This document shows, in pieces, positions 1-5,498 of a DNA stretch of 10,564 nt. The DNA is from an uncultured Ardenticatenia bacterium (GTDB taxonomy: Bacteria > Chloroflexota > Anaerolineae > Promineifilales > Promineifilaceae). Positions within the stretch are counted from its first letter, which is position 1. Each line of letters starts with the position of its first letter. The stretch lies in contig CALLZA010000708.1 of the NCBI GenBank assembly GCA_937858165.1, positions 1-10,564 on the forward strand. The letters run 5' to 3'. Both the position numbers and the translations under genes were made by a program. Under the pieces are notes generated by a model. The model was not told where the DNA came from and did not search any database. It was given only the letters and a program-made list of their open reading frames with translations.

Positions 1-2
1 GG

Positions 3-374
3 CTGGCGGTCAACCCGGAGCGCAAGGTGCCGCTGCGGCTGGGCACGGTCGAAGAGCCACGCACCACCATCGACGCCTGGGGTACGCAGCCAGTGGCCGG
101 CAGCGAGCTGAGCCTGACCGACATCTATGGGGCGGAGACGGTCGCCCGCCTGCGCGATGGCATCGCTGCCGCGCCGCGCTGGGGGATTCGCGAGGGGCAC
201 GGTGCACTGCTGACCCGACTCTACGAGGAGTTTACCATCTCCATCGTCTTGCAGGAGATGCTCAGCGGCTACTTCCCGCCCGGCGATACCTTGCGCGAAG
301 CCTACCGCCGCACGATCGATCTCATTCCCAACTACGCTTTCCCCATCAGCGTGCCGCAGGAGCTTGAGCCATAG
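3..374 (+). CDS. C-terminal part of a probable ABC-type solute-binding protein (partial)
   Basis: The reading frame is open from the first full codon and ends in TAG at 372-374, so the start lies upstream of the window. About 123 residues remain. They are soluble and mostly helical, with no membrane segment or cysteine. The last part (REGHGALLTRLYEEF, then a Leu-rich helix, GYFPPGDTLREAYRR) resembles the C-terminal lobe of family 1 sugar-binding proteins. There a helix carrying the ligand-facing end is followed by a short 'G..(S/P)..AL..A' helix. That resemblance is from memory of the family, not from a search, and no catalytic motif is visible. No terminator-like hairpin is evident between its stop and the next promoter 38 bases on. 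Another extracytoplasmic binding protein or a hypothetical protein is possible. Confidence 0.45.
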   Translation: MAVNPERKVPLRLGTVEEPRTTIDAWGTQPVAGSELSLTDIYGAETVARLRDGIAAAPRWGIREGHGALLTRLYEEFTISIVLQEMLSGYFPPGDTLREAYRRTIDLIPNYAFPISVPQELEP

Positions 375-412
375 GTCTGCACAGTTGGAATGAGGTTTCT
401 CTTCTCTATCGC

Positions 413-441
413 TTGACGCCCTCTCTGTGTCATGCTATGAT
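413..441 (+). promoter_or_regulatory. Sigma-70-type promoter of the aromatic leader/aroH/aroF operon
   Basis: TTGACG (413-418), a 17-base spacer and TATGAT (436-441) each match the consensus at 5 of 6 positions. The expected transcription start is about base 448. That is only 0-3 bases before the ATG of the leader peptide at 451, so the leader would be translated from a leaderless or almost leaderless transcript. Confidence 0.8.
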
Positions 442-450
442 GCTGCCAAC

Positions 451-558
451 ATGAACGGGTTGCTTACCAATTGCTTCGGCTTTTACTTTTATTTTAGCGA
501 CATCCCCCAGCCGCACTTGTTGCGAACGGGAGGGACTGCCGCGGCCTGCAAAGCATAA
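451..558 (+). CDS. Phe/Tyr-rich leader peptide of a transcription attenuator (35 aa)
   Basis: ATG at 451 opens a 35-codon frame ending in TAA at 556-558. Residues 9-15 read FGFYFYF: four Phe and two Tyr codons within seven. The downstream genes make chorismate-derived precursors of Phe and Tyr, so this has the logic of PheL-type leader peptides, where scarcity of charged tRNA-Phe or tRNA-Tyr stalls the ribosome. There is no Trp codon. A Shine-Dalgarno is absent and the promoter -10 box ends nine bases before the ATG, so initiation is probably leaderless. The stop codon lies just past the G+C-rich strand that could form the antiterminator, so a ribosome reaching the stop would cover it. The peptide has no signal sequence or other domain. 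A chance ORF is unlikely given the run of cognate codons and the terminator that follows. Confidence 0.85.
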   Translation: MNGLLTNCFGFYFYFSDIPQPHLLRTGGTAAACKA

Positions 559-597
559 GCCGAACGGAAGAAACCCCAAGACGAGACAAGACGCGGC
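508..597 (+). promoter_or_regulatory. Alternative RNA stems of the aromatic attenuator (pause stem and antiterminator)
   Basis: GCCGCG at 538-543 is identical to the 3' arm of the terminator, so it can pair instead with CGCGGC at 592-597 (antiterminator, 6 bp). The same strand can pair upstream: CAGCCGC (508-514) with GCGG(C)CTG-type sequence at 541-548, seven pairs with one bulged base. Ribosome stalling on the Phe/Tyr codons (475-495) would hinder the upstream stem and free 538-543 to form the antiterminator. A ribosome at the stop (556-558) would mask it and let the terminator form. A further 8-bp stem, TTCGGCTT (475-482) with AAGCCGAA (557-564), overlaps the control codons. The pairings are read by eye; no energies were calculated. 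Confidence 0.65.
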
Positions 598-616
598 TGA
601 TGAGGCCGCGTTTTTT
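591..616 (+). terminator. Intrinsic terminator (attenuator) before aroH
   Basis: The perfect 7-bp stem ACGCGGC (591-597) / GCCGCGT (605-611) has a 7-base loop, TGATGAG, and is followed by an uninterrupted T run (611-616). It lies between the leader peptide stop and the aroH ribosome binding site, so it terminates before the biosynthetic genes. Confidence 0.88.
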
Positions 617-651
617 ATTGCCTTTCGGTAGCATCAAGGAGAATAGGAATC

Positions 652-1143
652 ATGACCACAGCGAAGGCGGGCGACAGTGGACAGAGTGACGGGGCGGGGC
701 GGACGCGGCCGATGGTCTGTCGAGGCGTGCGCGGGGCCATTACCGTCAGGAATGATGACCAGGACGAGATTCTCGAGGCCACGCGCGAACTGTTGCAGGC
801 CGTCCTGCGGGCCAATGACATGCGCGTTGAAGATATCGCCAGCGTCTACTTCACGACGACGCCCGACCTGACCGCTACCTACCCAGCCTTCGCCGCCCGC
901 CAACTGGGCTGGTTCGACCTGGCGCTCATGTGTGGCCACGAGATGGCCGTGCCGACTGGCCTGCAAAAGTGCATCCGCGTCCTTATCCACTGGAACACGC
1001 ACAAGACCAACGAGGAGATCGTCCACGTCTACCTGCGCGACGCCAAATCGCTGCGCCCCGACCGCGGCAATATCCCTCCCGTGCGCCCGCGCCAGATCTC
1101 CCAGGTCGAGGCGGCGGTCAAGTTCCTGGCTATGACACTCTAA
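652..1143 (+). CDS. aroH: Chorismate mutase, AroH class
   Basis: Converts chorismate to prephenate, the committed step to Phe and Tyr, as a cytoplasmic trimer in this family. The core starts at RGVRGAITV (residue 24 on) and follows the Bacillus subtilis AroH pattern. The residues matching its active site are present: R27 (Bs R7), R83 (R63), C94 (C75), E97 (E78), R109 (R90) and Y127 (Y108), plus the closing LRPD. At 163 aa it is longer than the 127-aa type protein because of a Gly/Ser-rich, probably disordered 20-residue N-terminus and a short C-terminal helix. The start is chosen for AAGGAG at 636-641, ten bases before ATG. ATG 712 (M21) would give a family-length N-terminus but has no comparable ribosome binding site. 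It is first in an operon with aroF and lies directly behind the attenuator. Confidence 0.95.
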   Translation: MTTAKAGDSGQSDGAGRTRPMVCRGVRGAITVRNDDQDEILEATRELLQAVLRANDMRVEDIASVYFTTTPDLTATYPAFAARQLGWFDLALMCGHEMAVPTGLQKCIRVLIHWNTHKTNEEIVHVYLRDAKSLRPDRGNIPPVRPRQISQVEAAVKFLAMTL

Positions 1144-1161
1144 GAACAGACACCACAGATT

Positions 1162-1239
1162 TAGGTTCCAGGGGCCAGGTTCCAGGGGCCAGCGAAGCGC
1201 GCGCTTCCCTGGCCCCTGGAACCTGGCCCCTGGAACCTA
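1162..1239. repeat. 78-base near-perfect palindrome of 7-base units between aroH and aroF
   Basis: The 31-base arm at 1162-1192 is exactly complementary to 1209-1239. The centre (1194-1207, GAAGCGCGCGCTTC) is itself a perfect palindrome, separated from the arms by one C-C mismatch (1193/1208). Each arm is made of alternating heptamers AGGTTCC and AGGGGCC, two of each. In the transcript it would form a very stable rod of about 37 bp between the aroH stop and the aroF ribosome binding site. There is no T run, so it is not a typical terminator. It could act as a processing or stability element, or be a dispersed intergenic repeat. Confidence 0.93.
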
Positions 1240-1256
1240 CATAAAAAGAGGATTGA

Positions 1257-2279
1257 ATGATGATCGTCATTATGAACCCGAACGCCACCATGCGCGACAA
1301 GTCGGCCGTGATTGCCCGCGCCGAAGACCTGGGCTTCAAAGTCCACCTCTCAGAGGGCAAAGAGCGTACCATCATCGGCATCATCGGCAACGACCGGGTG
1401 ATCAACCGCGAGCAGATCGAGCTCATGACCGGTGTCGAGCGCGTTGTGCCCATTCTGAAACCGTTCAAGCTGGCCAGCCGCGAGTTCAAGGCCAGCGACA
1501 CTGTCTTCCCGCTGGGCAACCACACCATCGGCGGCGATGAGATCATGATCATGGCCGGGCCGTGCTCGGTGGAGAGCCGCACCCAAATCATTGAAACGGC
1601 CATCGCCTGCAAAGAGGCCGGCGCCCACGTCTTGCGTGGCGGCGCGTTCAAACCGCGCACCTCCCCCTACGCCTTCCAGGGGTTGGGCGAGGAGGGGCTG
1701 AAGTATCTGGCCGAGGCGCGCGAGATCACCGGCCTGCCCATTGTCACTGAGGTGATGGAACCGGGACTGGTGCCGCTGGTGTGTGAATACGCCGACGTGT
1801 TGCAGATCGGTGCGCGCAATATGCAGAACTACGCCCTGCTCCACGCCGCCGGCGAATCGCAGCACCCCGTCTTGCTCAAGCGCGGCATGAGCAGCCTGAT
1901 CGAAGAGTGGCTGATGTGTGCCGAGTACATTCTGAGCCACGGCAACACGCGGGTTATGCTCTGCGAACGCGGTATCCGCACCTTTGAGACCTACACCCGC
2001 AACACTTTCGACATCAATGCCATCCCCGTCGCCAAGCAGCTTTCGCACCTACCCGTTGTGGCCGACCCCAGCCACGCCACGGGCAAGTGGGAGTACGTTG
2101 CCGCGGCGGCCAAAGCCAGCATCGCTGCTGGGGCGGATGGGATCATCGTCGAGGTTCACCCCCGCCCGGACGAGGCGATGTCCGACGGTGCGCAATCCCT
2201 TAAGCCGGAGAAGTTCGCCAAGCTGGTGCAGGAGATGAAGGCCATCGCCCAGGCGGTGGGGCGAGACGTGCGGCCTTAG
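1257..2279 (+). CDS. aroF: DAHP synthase (3-deoxy-7-phosphoheptulonate synthase), type I-beta with regulatory domain
   Basis: Condenses phosphoenolpyruvate and erythrose 4-phosphate, the first step of the shikimate pathway. At 340 aa it is colinear with the Thermotoga maritima enzyme (338 aa). An N-terminal ferredoxin-like domain (residues 2-75), which binds Tyr/Phe in that enzyme, precedes the (beta/alpha)8 barrel. Barrel motifs are GPCSVE (101-106), KPRTSPY (132-138), LKRG (207-210), DPSH (270-273) and EVHP (299-302). By alignment the metal ligands are C103, H273, E299 and D310, all present. AAGAGG at 1246-1251 is the ribosome binding site. It is 5 bases from ATG 1257 and 8 from ATG 1260, so the second codon may be the real start. 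With aroH it supplies chorismate and prephenate. Attenuation upstream plus the allosteric domain would give two layers of Phe/Tyr control. Confidence 0.96.
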   Translation: MMIVIMNPNATMRDKSAVIARAEDLGFKVHLSEGKERTIIGIIGNDRVINREQIELMTGVERVVPILKPFKLASREFKASDTVFPLGNHTIGGDEIMIMAGPCSVESRTQIIETAIACKEAGAHVLRGGAFKPRTSPYAFQGLGEEGLKYLAEAREITGLPIVTEVMEPGLVPLVCEYADVLQIGARNMQNYALLHAAGESQHPVLLKRGMSSLIEEWLMCAEYILSHGNTRVMLCERGIRTFETYTRNTFDINAIPVAKQLSHLPVVADPSHATGKWEYVAAAAKASIAAGADGIIVEVHPRPDEAMSDGAQSLKPEKFAKLVQEMKAIAQAVGRDVRP

Positions 2280-2297
2280 GGTGTTGTTCGTCTCTAT

Positions 2298-3185
2298 TCA
2301 ATCCGCTGGCGTTCGCAGCAGTTCGAGCATCAAATCCGGCCGATCAGTAATAATCCCATCCACGCCCATATCCAGAAAGCGGGCCATGTCGGTCGGGTCG
2401 TCGATGGTCCATGGGTGCACGGCGACGTTGTTGCCGTGCGCCCCGCGGACGAAGCGCGGCGTCAGTACGTGCAGATTGCCGGAGTACTCCGGTACCTGGA
2501 AGGCTGCTCCCGGTGGGCGATAGAGCGCGCCCAGGAACACCGTGTTCAGAATGAAGAACGGCCGAATCTCGTCCTCGACCATGGACGTTGCTACTTCGGG
2601 GCAGGCGGCGCGGAACTCATTCATCGCCGTAGGGTGGAAGGAGGCGACGAGTGCCCGGTCGGTCAGACGATGAGCGCGCAGCAGGTTGCATAGCGGCGCG
2701 GCGATGGACGGCTCGGTCTGCTTGATCTCGATGTTGTACTTCATCTGCGGGAAGGCAGTGATGATCTCTTCCAGCGTCGGAATGCGCACGCCCTGGCCGC
2801 GATAGGGGTAGGTTGCGCCGTCGTCAGGCGTCCAATACTCTCCGGCGTCCAGTTGTTGCACTTCCGCCAAGGTGAAGTCGTTGACCCGGCCGCTGCCGTC
2901 GGTTGTGCGATCTACGGTATCGTCGTGGATGAGGACGAGCGCGCCGTCGCGGGTGCCGTGCACGTCCATCTCCAGCACGTCGACGCCCAGGGCCACGGCA
3001 TTCTCGAAGGCGATACGTGTGTTGCTGGGCCGAAGCCCCTCGCCGCCTTGGTGGGCGATGACCATCGGACGCTCCGACTCGAAGAAGACAAAGTCAGGCG
3101 CGGGCGGTGTCAGCACGGCCGCGGCAACCAGCACGGCGGCAATGATTAGGACAATGATGAGCAAAGCGCGCAGGAAGCGATTCAT
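2298..3185 (-). CDS. Membrane-anchored glycerophosphodiester phosphodiesterase (GDPD family)
   Basis: Hydrolyses glycerophosphodiesters to an alcohol and glycerol 3-phosphate. The 295-aa protein starts with one hydrophobic segment (residues 5-25, after Met-Asn-Arg) and no lipobox cysteine, so an N-terminal anchor or uncleaved signal is likely, with the catalytic barrel outside. Family residues are present: H45 (IAHQGG), metal-binding E72 and D74 (LEMDV), H87 (LIHDD), E153 and K155 (NIEIK), and the C-terminal DGIITDRP (276-283). Two usual positions differ: the Arg after the first catalytic His is Gln46, and the P-E-N-T motif is P-S-N-T (53-56). The frame continues upstream of this ATG but that part has no family similarity; starting at 3185 places the signal segment first. 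It converges on aroF with an 18-base gap. Confidence 0.9.
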   Translation of the reverse strand: MNRFLRALLIIVLIIAAVLVAAAVLTPPAPDFVFFESERPMVIAHQGGEGLRPSNTRIAFENAVALGVDVLEMDVHGTRDGALVLIHDDTVDRTTDGSGRVNDFTLAEVQQLDAGEYWTPDDGATYPYRGQGVRIPTLEEIITAFPQMKYNIEIKQTEPSIAAPLCNLLRAHRLTDRALVASFHPTAMNEFRAACPEVATSMVEDEIRPFFILNTVFLGALYRPPGAAFQVPEYSGNLHVLTPRFVRGAHGNNVAVHPWTIDDPTDMARFLDMGVDGIITDRPDLMLELLRTPAD

Positions 3186-3260
3186 AAGGCTGATGATCCT
3201 TGGTCGGTAAGTACGGTTCCATTGTCCCAATTCGCGTCTATCCGGCAACTTCAGGCTGAA

Positions 3261-3324
3261 GCGTGGCACGCTGGTCAAGACCGCTGATTCTGATCGGCGA
3301 AAACCGGCGCCAATCAGCGTGCCA
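3261..3324. promoter_or_regulatory. Cluster of inverted half-sites in the divergent promoter region (possible operator)
   Basis: Four related 8-mers occur in the order forward, forward, reverse, reverse: CGCTGGTC (3270), CGCTGATT (3282), GATCGGCG (3292) and AATCAGCG (3312). TGGCACGCTG (3264-3273) is exactly complementary to CAGCGTGCCA (3315-3324). The last copy overlaps where the -35 element of the chelatase promoter should be. This looks like a repressor or activator site, but no known consensus is recognised and the arrangement could be chance in GC-rich DNA. Confidence 0.35.
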
Positions 3325-3341
3325 TTCTGTGCCCCCTGGGC

Positions 3342-3347
3342 TATAAT
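3342..3347 (+). promoter_or_regulatory. -10 element of the chelatase gene
   Basis: A perfect TATAAT lies 64 bases before the ATG at 3412. The start of transcription would be near 3354, leaving a leader of about 58 bases. No good -35 box is seen 17 bases upstream (GTGCCA), which fits a factor-dependent promoter next to the inverted half-sites. Confidence 0.55.
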
Positions 3348-3411
3348 CGACAAAGTGAGTAGCGAGGGGAACCCCCAATCGTCCCCGAAATCATTGGAGT
3401 TGAATCGTCTC

Positions 3412-4515
3412 ATGGCACGTCGCGCGGTATTTCCATTCACGGCCATTGTCAACCAGGAGCGCATGAAGCGCGCCCTGATCCTCAATGCAGTCAGCCCCCG
3501 CATCGGCGGGGTACTCATTCGCGGCGAACGCGGCACGGCAAAATCCACCGCTGCCCGCGCCCTGGCCGCCCTATTGCCGGACATCACCGTGCTGGCCGGC
3601 AGCCGCTACAACTGTGACCCGGAGCGGCCGGATGAGTGGAGCGATGACAGCCATGCCCGCTATGACGATCACCCGTTGGCGACCGAGATTCGCCAGACGC
3701 CGTTCATCGACCTGCCCGTCAGCGCCACTGAAGATCGCGTCGTCGGCACGCTCGACATCGAGAAGGCCATCAAGTCGGGTGAGAAGCACTTCGAGCCGGG
3801 CATCCTGGCTTCGGCCAACCGCGGCGTGCTCTATGTGGACGAAGTCAACCTGCTCGATGACCACGTTGTTGACCTGCTGCTCGACGCGGCGGCGATGGGC
3901 GTCAACATCGTCGAGCGCGAGGGCATCAGCTTTTCCCACCCGTCGAAGTTCATCCTCGTCGGCACGATGAACCCCGAAGAGGGGGACTTGCGGCCCCAGC
4001 TGCTCGACCGCTTCGCCTTCTCCGTGCAGATCGAGGGGCTGGAAGATACCCAGGAGCGGGTGGCCATCATCGAGCGCCGCATCGCCTTTGAGGTCGACCC
4101 CGACGGCTTCCGCCGCCAATGGGCCGCGAGCGAGCGCGAGTTGTCCGAGCGCATCGCTCACGCCCGCGACATGGTCAACTTCGTACGCTATTCCCGCCGT
4201 GACTTGCTATCCATCGCCGGGCTGGTGTCGTCGCTCAACGTCGACGGCCACCGCGCCGATCTGGTCATCCTGCGCGGGGCGCAGGCCCACGCCGCCCTGC
4301 AAGGGCGCGACCGCGTCACGGACGAAGACATCATCCTGGCCGCCGAGCTGGCGCTGCCGCATCGCATCCGCGGTCGCCTGTTTCACGATTCGGCCCTGTC
4401 GGCCGGCGATCTGTCCGAACGGCTGGAAGAGGTGCAGGGCGAGATGGGCGTCAGCGACACGGGAGAGCGCGAGGAAGAGGCCGAATCGGCCGCCGCAGGA
4501 AAAAAAAAGCCTTAG
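3412..4515 (+). CDS. chlI: Magnesium/cobalt chelatase AAA+ subunit (ChlI-like), zero-frame product
   Basis: AAA+ ATPase of the MgChl/CobS type that drives metal insertion into a tetrapyrrole by the large subunit (ChlH or CobN). Of 367 residues, Walker A is GERGTAKS (38-45), Walker B VLYVDE (139-144), followed by NLLDDHVVD, and sensor 1 is in GTMNPEEGDLRPQLLDRF (184-201). The C-terminal helical lid runs to about residue 330. An acidic tail (GEREEEAESAAAGKKKP) follows, then TAG at 4513-4515. All nucleotide-binding motifs are intact, so it should be an active ATPase. The start at ATG 3412 gives the usual family N-terminus; GGAG lies at 3396-3399, a loose 12-base spacing. The 0-frame stop falls just after a nine-A run that could send a fraction of ribosomes into the next frame. 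No separate small-subunit gene and no cobN or chlH is in the window. Confidence 0.92.
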   Translation: MARRAVFPFTAIVNQERMKRALILNAVSPRIGGVLIRGERGTAKSTAARALAALLPDITVLAGSRYNCDPERPDEWSDDSHARYDDHPLATEIRQTPFIDLPVSATEDRVVGTLDIEKAIKSGEKHFEPGILASANRGVLYVDEVNLLDDHVVDLLLDAAAMGVNIVEREGISFSHPSKFILVGTMNPEEGDLRPQLLDRFAFSVQIEGLEDTQERVAIIERRIAFEVDPDGFRRQWAASERELSERIAHARDMVNFVRYSRRDLLSIAGLVSSLNVDGHRADLVILRGAQAHAALQGRDRVTDEDIILAAELALPHRIRGRLFHDSALSAGDLSERLEEVQGEMGVSDTGEREEEAESAAAGKKKP

Positions 4516-4539
4516 GCGAGGAAGAAGCGTCGCCTGAGG
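4500..4539 (+). other. Programmed -1 ribosomal frameshift signal in the chelatase gene
   Basis: Nine A's (4500-4508) followed by G contain the heptamer A AAA AAG at 4503-4509. It is placed so that AAA and AAG are zero-frame codons, the same slippery sequence used by Escherichia coli dnaX. Directly after it, CCTTAGGCGA (4510-4519) pairs with TCGCCTGAGG (4530-4539), ten pairs including one G-T, with a 10-base loop; the zero-frame TAG lies inside this stem. AGGA at 4497-4500 and AGGAAGAGG at 4472-4480 are upstream purine tracts that could add a Shine-Dalgarno effect. After slippage the next codon is GCC at 4509-4511 and the frame stays open to 5468. Confidence 0.82.
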
Positions 4540-5468
4540 GGGCCGACGTCAGCCAGCGCGAAGCCGGGCCGCAGTCCGTGCCCACCACCCCCCAAGAGGG
4601 GCATTGGTGGGAGGGCGGACAGAAGATCGCCAGCCAGCAGGAGTTCACCACCCGCCGCCTCGACACCCAACTCGACCGCCTGACGCGCAAGCAGGCCGGT
4701 CGCCGCTCGGTTACCAAGACGGAGCGCAAGCGCGGACGTTACATCCAGTCGCGCTTGCCCAAGGGGGACAAGGTGCGCGACCTGGCCTTCGACGCCACCT
4801 TCCGCGCCGCCGCCCCCCACCAGATTCGCCGCGACCGCACCCGCCTGGCGCTAGCCCTGGAGAAGAGCGACCTGCGCGAGAAAGTGCGCGTCCGCCGTTC
4901 GGCCAACCTCATCCTGTTCGTCGTCGATGCCAGTTGGAGTATGGCCGTGGCTGAGCGCATGGAGGCCACCAAAGGGGCCATCCTGTCGCTGCTGACCGAT
5001 GCCTACCAGCGGCGCGACCGCGTCGGCCTCATCGTCTTCAACAAGAACGACGCCAATCTGGTGCTGCCGCCGACCAACTCGGTACAACTGGCGCGCAAGG
5101 CGCTGATGGATATCGCCGTCGGCGGCAAGACGCCGCTGTCGGCCGGGCTTTACCTGGCCTATCAGGTCTTCCGGCAAGAGGCGTACAGCCACCCCGATGT
5201 ACTGCCGCTGATGATCCTGTTGACCGACGGCGCGGGCAACGTCAGCATGACCGACCTGCCGCCCCAGCAGGAGGCGCACAAAATCGCCGAACTCATTGCC
5301 GAAACGGACGTGCGTTCGGTGGTCATCAACATGGAACACGCCGCCTTCGACCAGGGGCTGGCCCGCCTGCTGGCCGAAAGTCTCAGCGCCCCCTGCCACA
5401 CACTGGAGGATTTGCGGGCGGATACGTTGTATAAGACGGTGCTGGATCAGTTAGTGGTTAGTGGTTAG
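4509..5468 (+). CDS. chlD: ChlD-type linker and von Willebrand A domain, made by -1 frameshift from the chelatase gene
   Basis: This is the second half of a ChlD-type medium chelatase subunit. Read after the frameshift, it adds 319 residues to the AAA+ part, giving a predicted 685-aa protein. Order: acidic, Pro-rich linker (about fused residues 367-410); a basic segment with GRYIQSRLP and DATFRAAAPHQ, typical of ChlD; and the VWA domain from LILFVVDAS. The MIDAS metal site is visible as D506-x-S508-x-S510 (DASWS, with Trp where Gly is usual), T574 (GGKTPLS) and D606 (LTDGAG). The linker is open in this frame right back to the A run, and no good ribosome binding site precedes GTG 4578, the first possible independent start. 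Separate translation is therefore less likely than frameshifting. A sequencing miscount of the A run is the main alternative, since ten A's would join the frames. Confidence 0.88.
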   Translation, partial: ALGEEEASPEGADVSQREAGPQSVPTTPQEGHWWEGGQKIASQQEFTTRRLDTQLDRLTRKQAGRRSVTKTERKRGRYIQSRLPKGDKVRDLAFDATFRAAAPHQIRRDRTRLALALEKSDLREKVRVRRSANLILFVVDASWSMAVAERMEATKGAILSLLTDAYQRRDRVGLIVFNKNDANLVLPPTNSVQLARKALMDIAVGGKTPLSAGLYLAYQVFRQEAYSHPDVLPLMILLTDGAGNVSMTDLPPQQEAHKIAELIAETDVRSVVINMEHAAFDQGLARLLAESLSAPCHTLEDLRADTLYKTVLDQLVVSG

Positions 5469-5492
5469 TGTCTAGTTCTAGTCACTAACCAC
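5451..5492. repeat. Heptamer-based hairpin between convergent chlD and dnaN
   Basis: TTAGTGG repeats in tandem (5451-5457, 5458-5464, and six bases of a third copy to 5470). GTGGTTAGTG (5461-5470) is perfectly complementary to CACTAACCAC (5483-5492), with a 12-base loop. The chlD stop TAG (5466-5468) lies within the repeat, which therefore supplies the last codons of chlD. It sits between convergent genes and could serve both as a bidirectional terminator, although neither side has a strong T run. Confidence 0.75.
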
Positions 5493-5498
5493 GAGTCC

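Noticed and set aside
448..616. T-box riboswitch upstream of aroH
   Set aside because: 531-544 loosely resembles the T-box end (AGGG...CCGCGG), but the TGGN core is absent, there is no AGTA-type stem I, and the RNA before it is only about 80-90 bases. The Phe/Tyr-rich ORF explains the region better.
1130..1660. Minus-strand ORF across the aroH-aroF palindrome and into aroF
   Set aside because: It is the shadow of aroF in a GC-rich genome; part of it is simply the translation of the palindromic repeat (GSRGQVPGA-type residues).
1350..2048. Long minus-strand ORF inside aroF, and similar ones opposite the chelatase and dnaN genes
   Set aside because: Shadows on the opposite strand of well-supported genes, with Val/Ala/Gly/His-rich translations and no recognisable domains.
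3354..3411. Cobalamin riboswitch before the chelatase gene
   Set aside because: The predicted leader is only about 58 bases and no B12-box-like conserved core is seen; the structured inverted repeats lie upstream of the -10 element and would not be transcribed.
3319..3411. Longer N-terminus for the chelatase AAA+ subunit
   Set aside because: This start lies upstream of the TATAAT promoter at 3342-3347, and the extra 31 residues do not resemble the family.
3186..3587. Upstream extension of the GDPD reading frame on the minus strand
   Set aside because: The frame runs open over the divergent promoter region and into the start of the chelatase gene, but the translation is Arg-rich with no family similarity, and the signal-anchor begins at ATG 3185.
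4500..4509. A-run as a simple sequencing error joining two frames
   Set aside because: Not excluded, but the heptamer is in the exact frame needed for tandem slippage, a stem-loop follows immediately, and the small product ends as a complete ChlI-like protein. The programmed signal is the better explanation.
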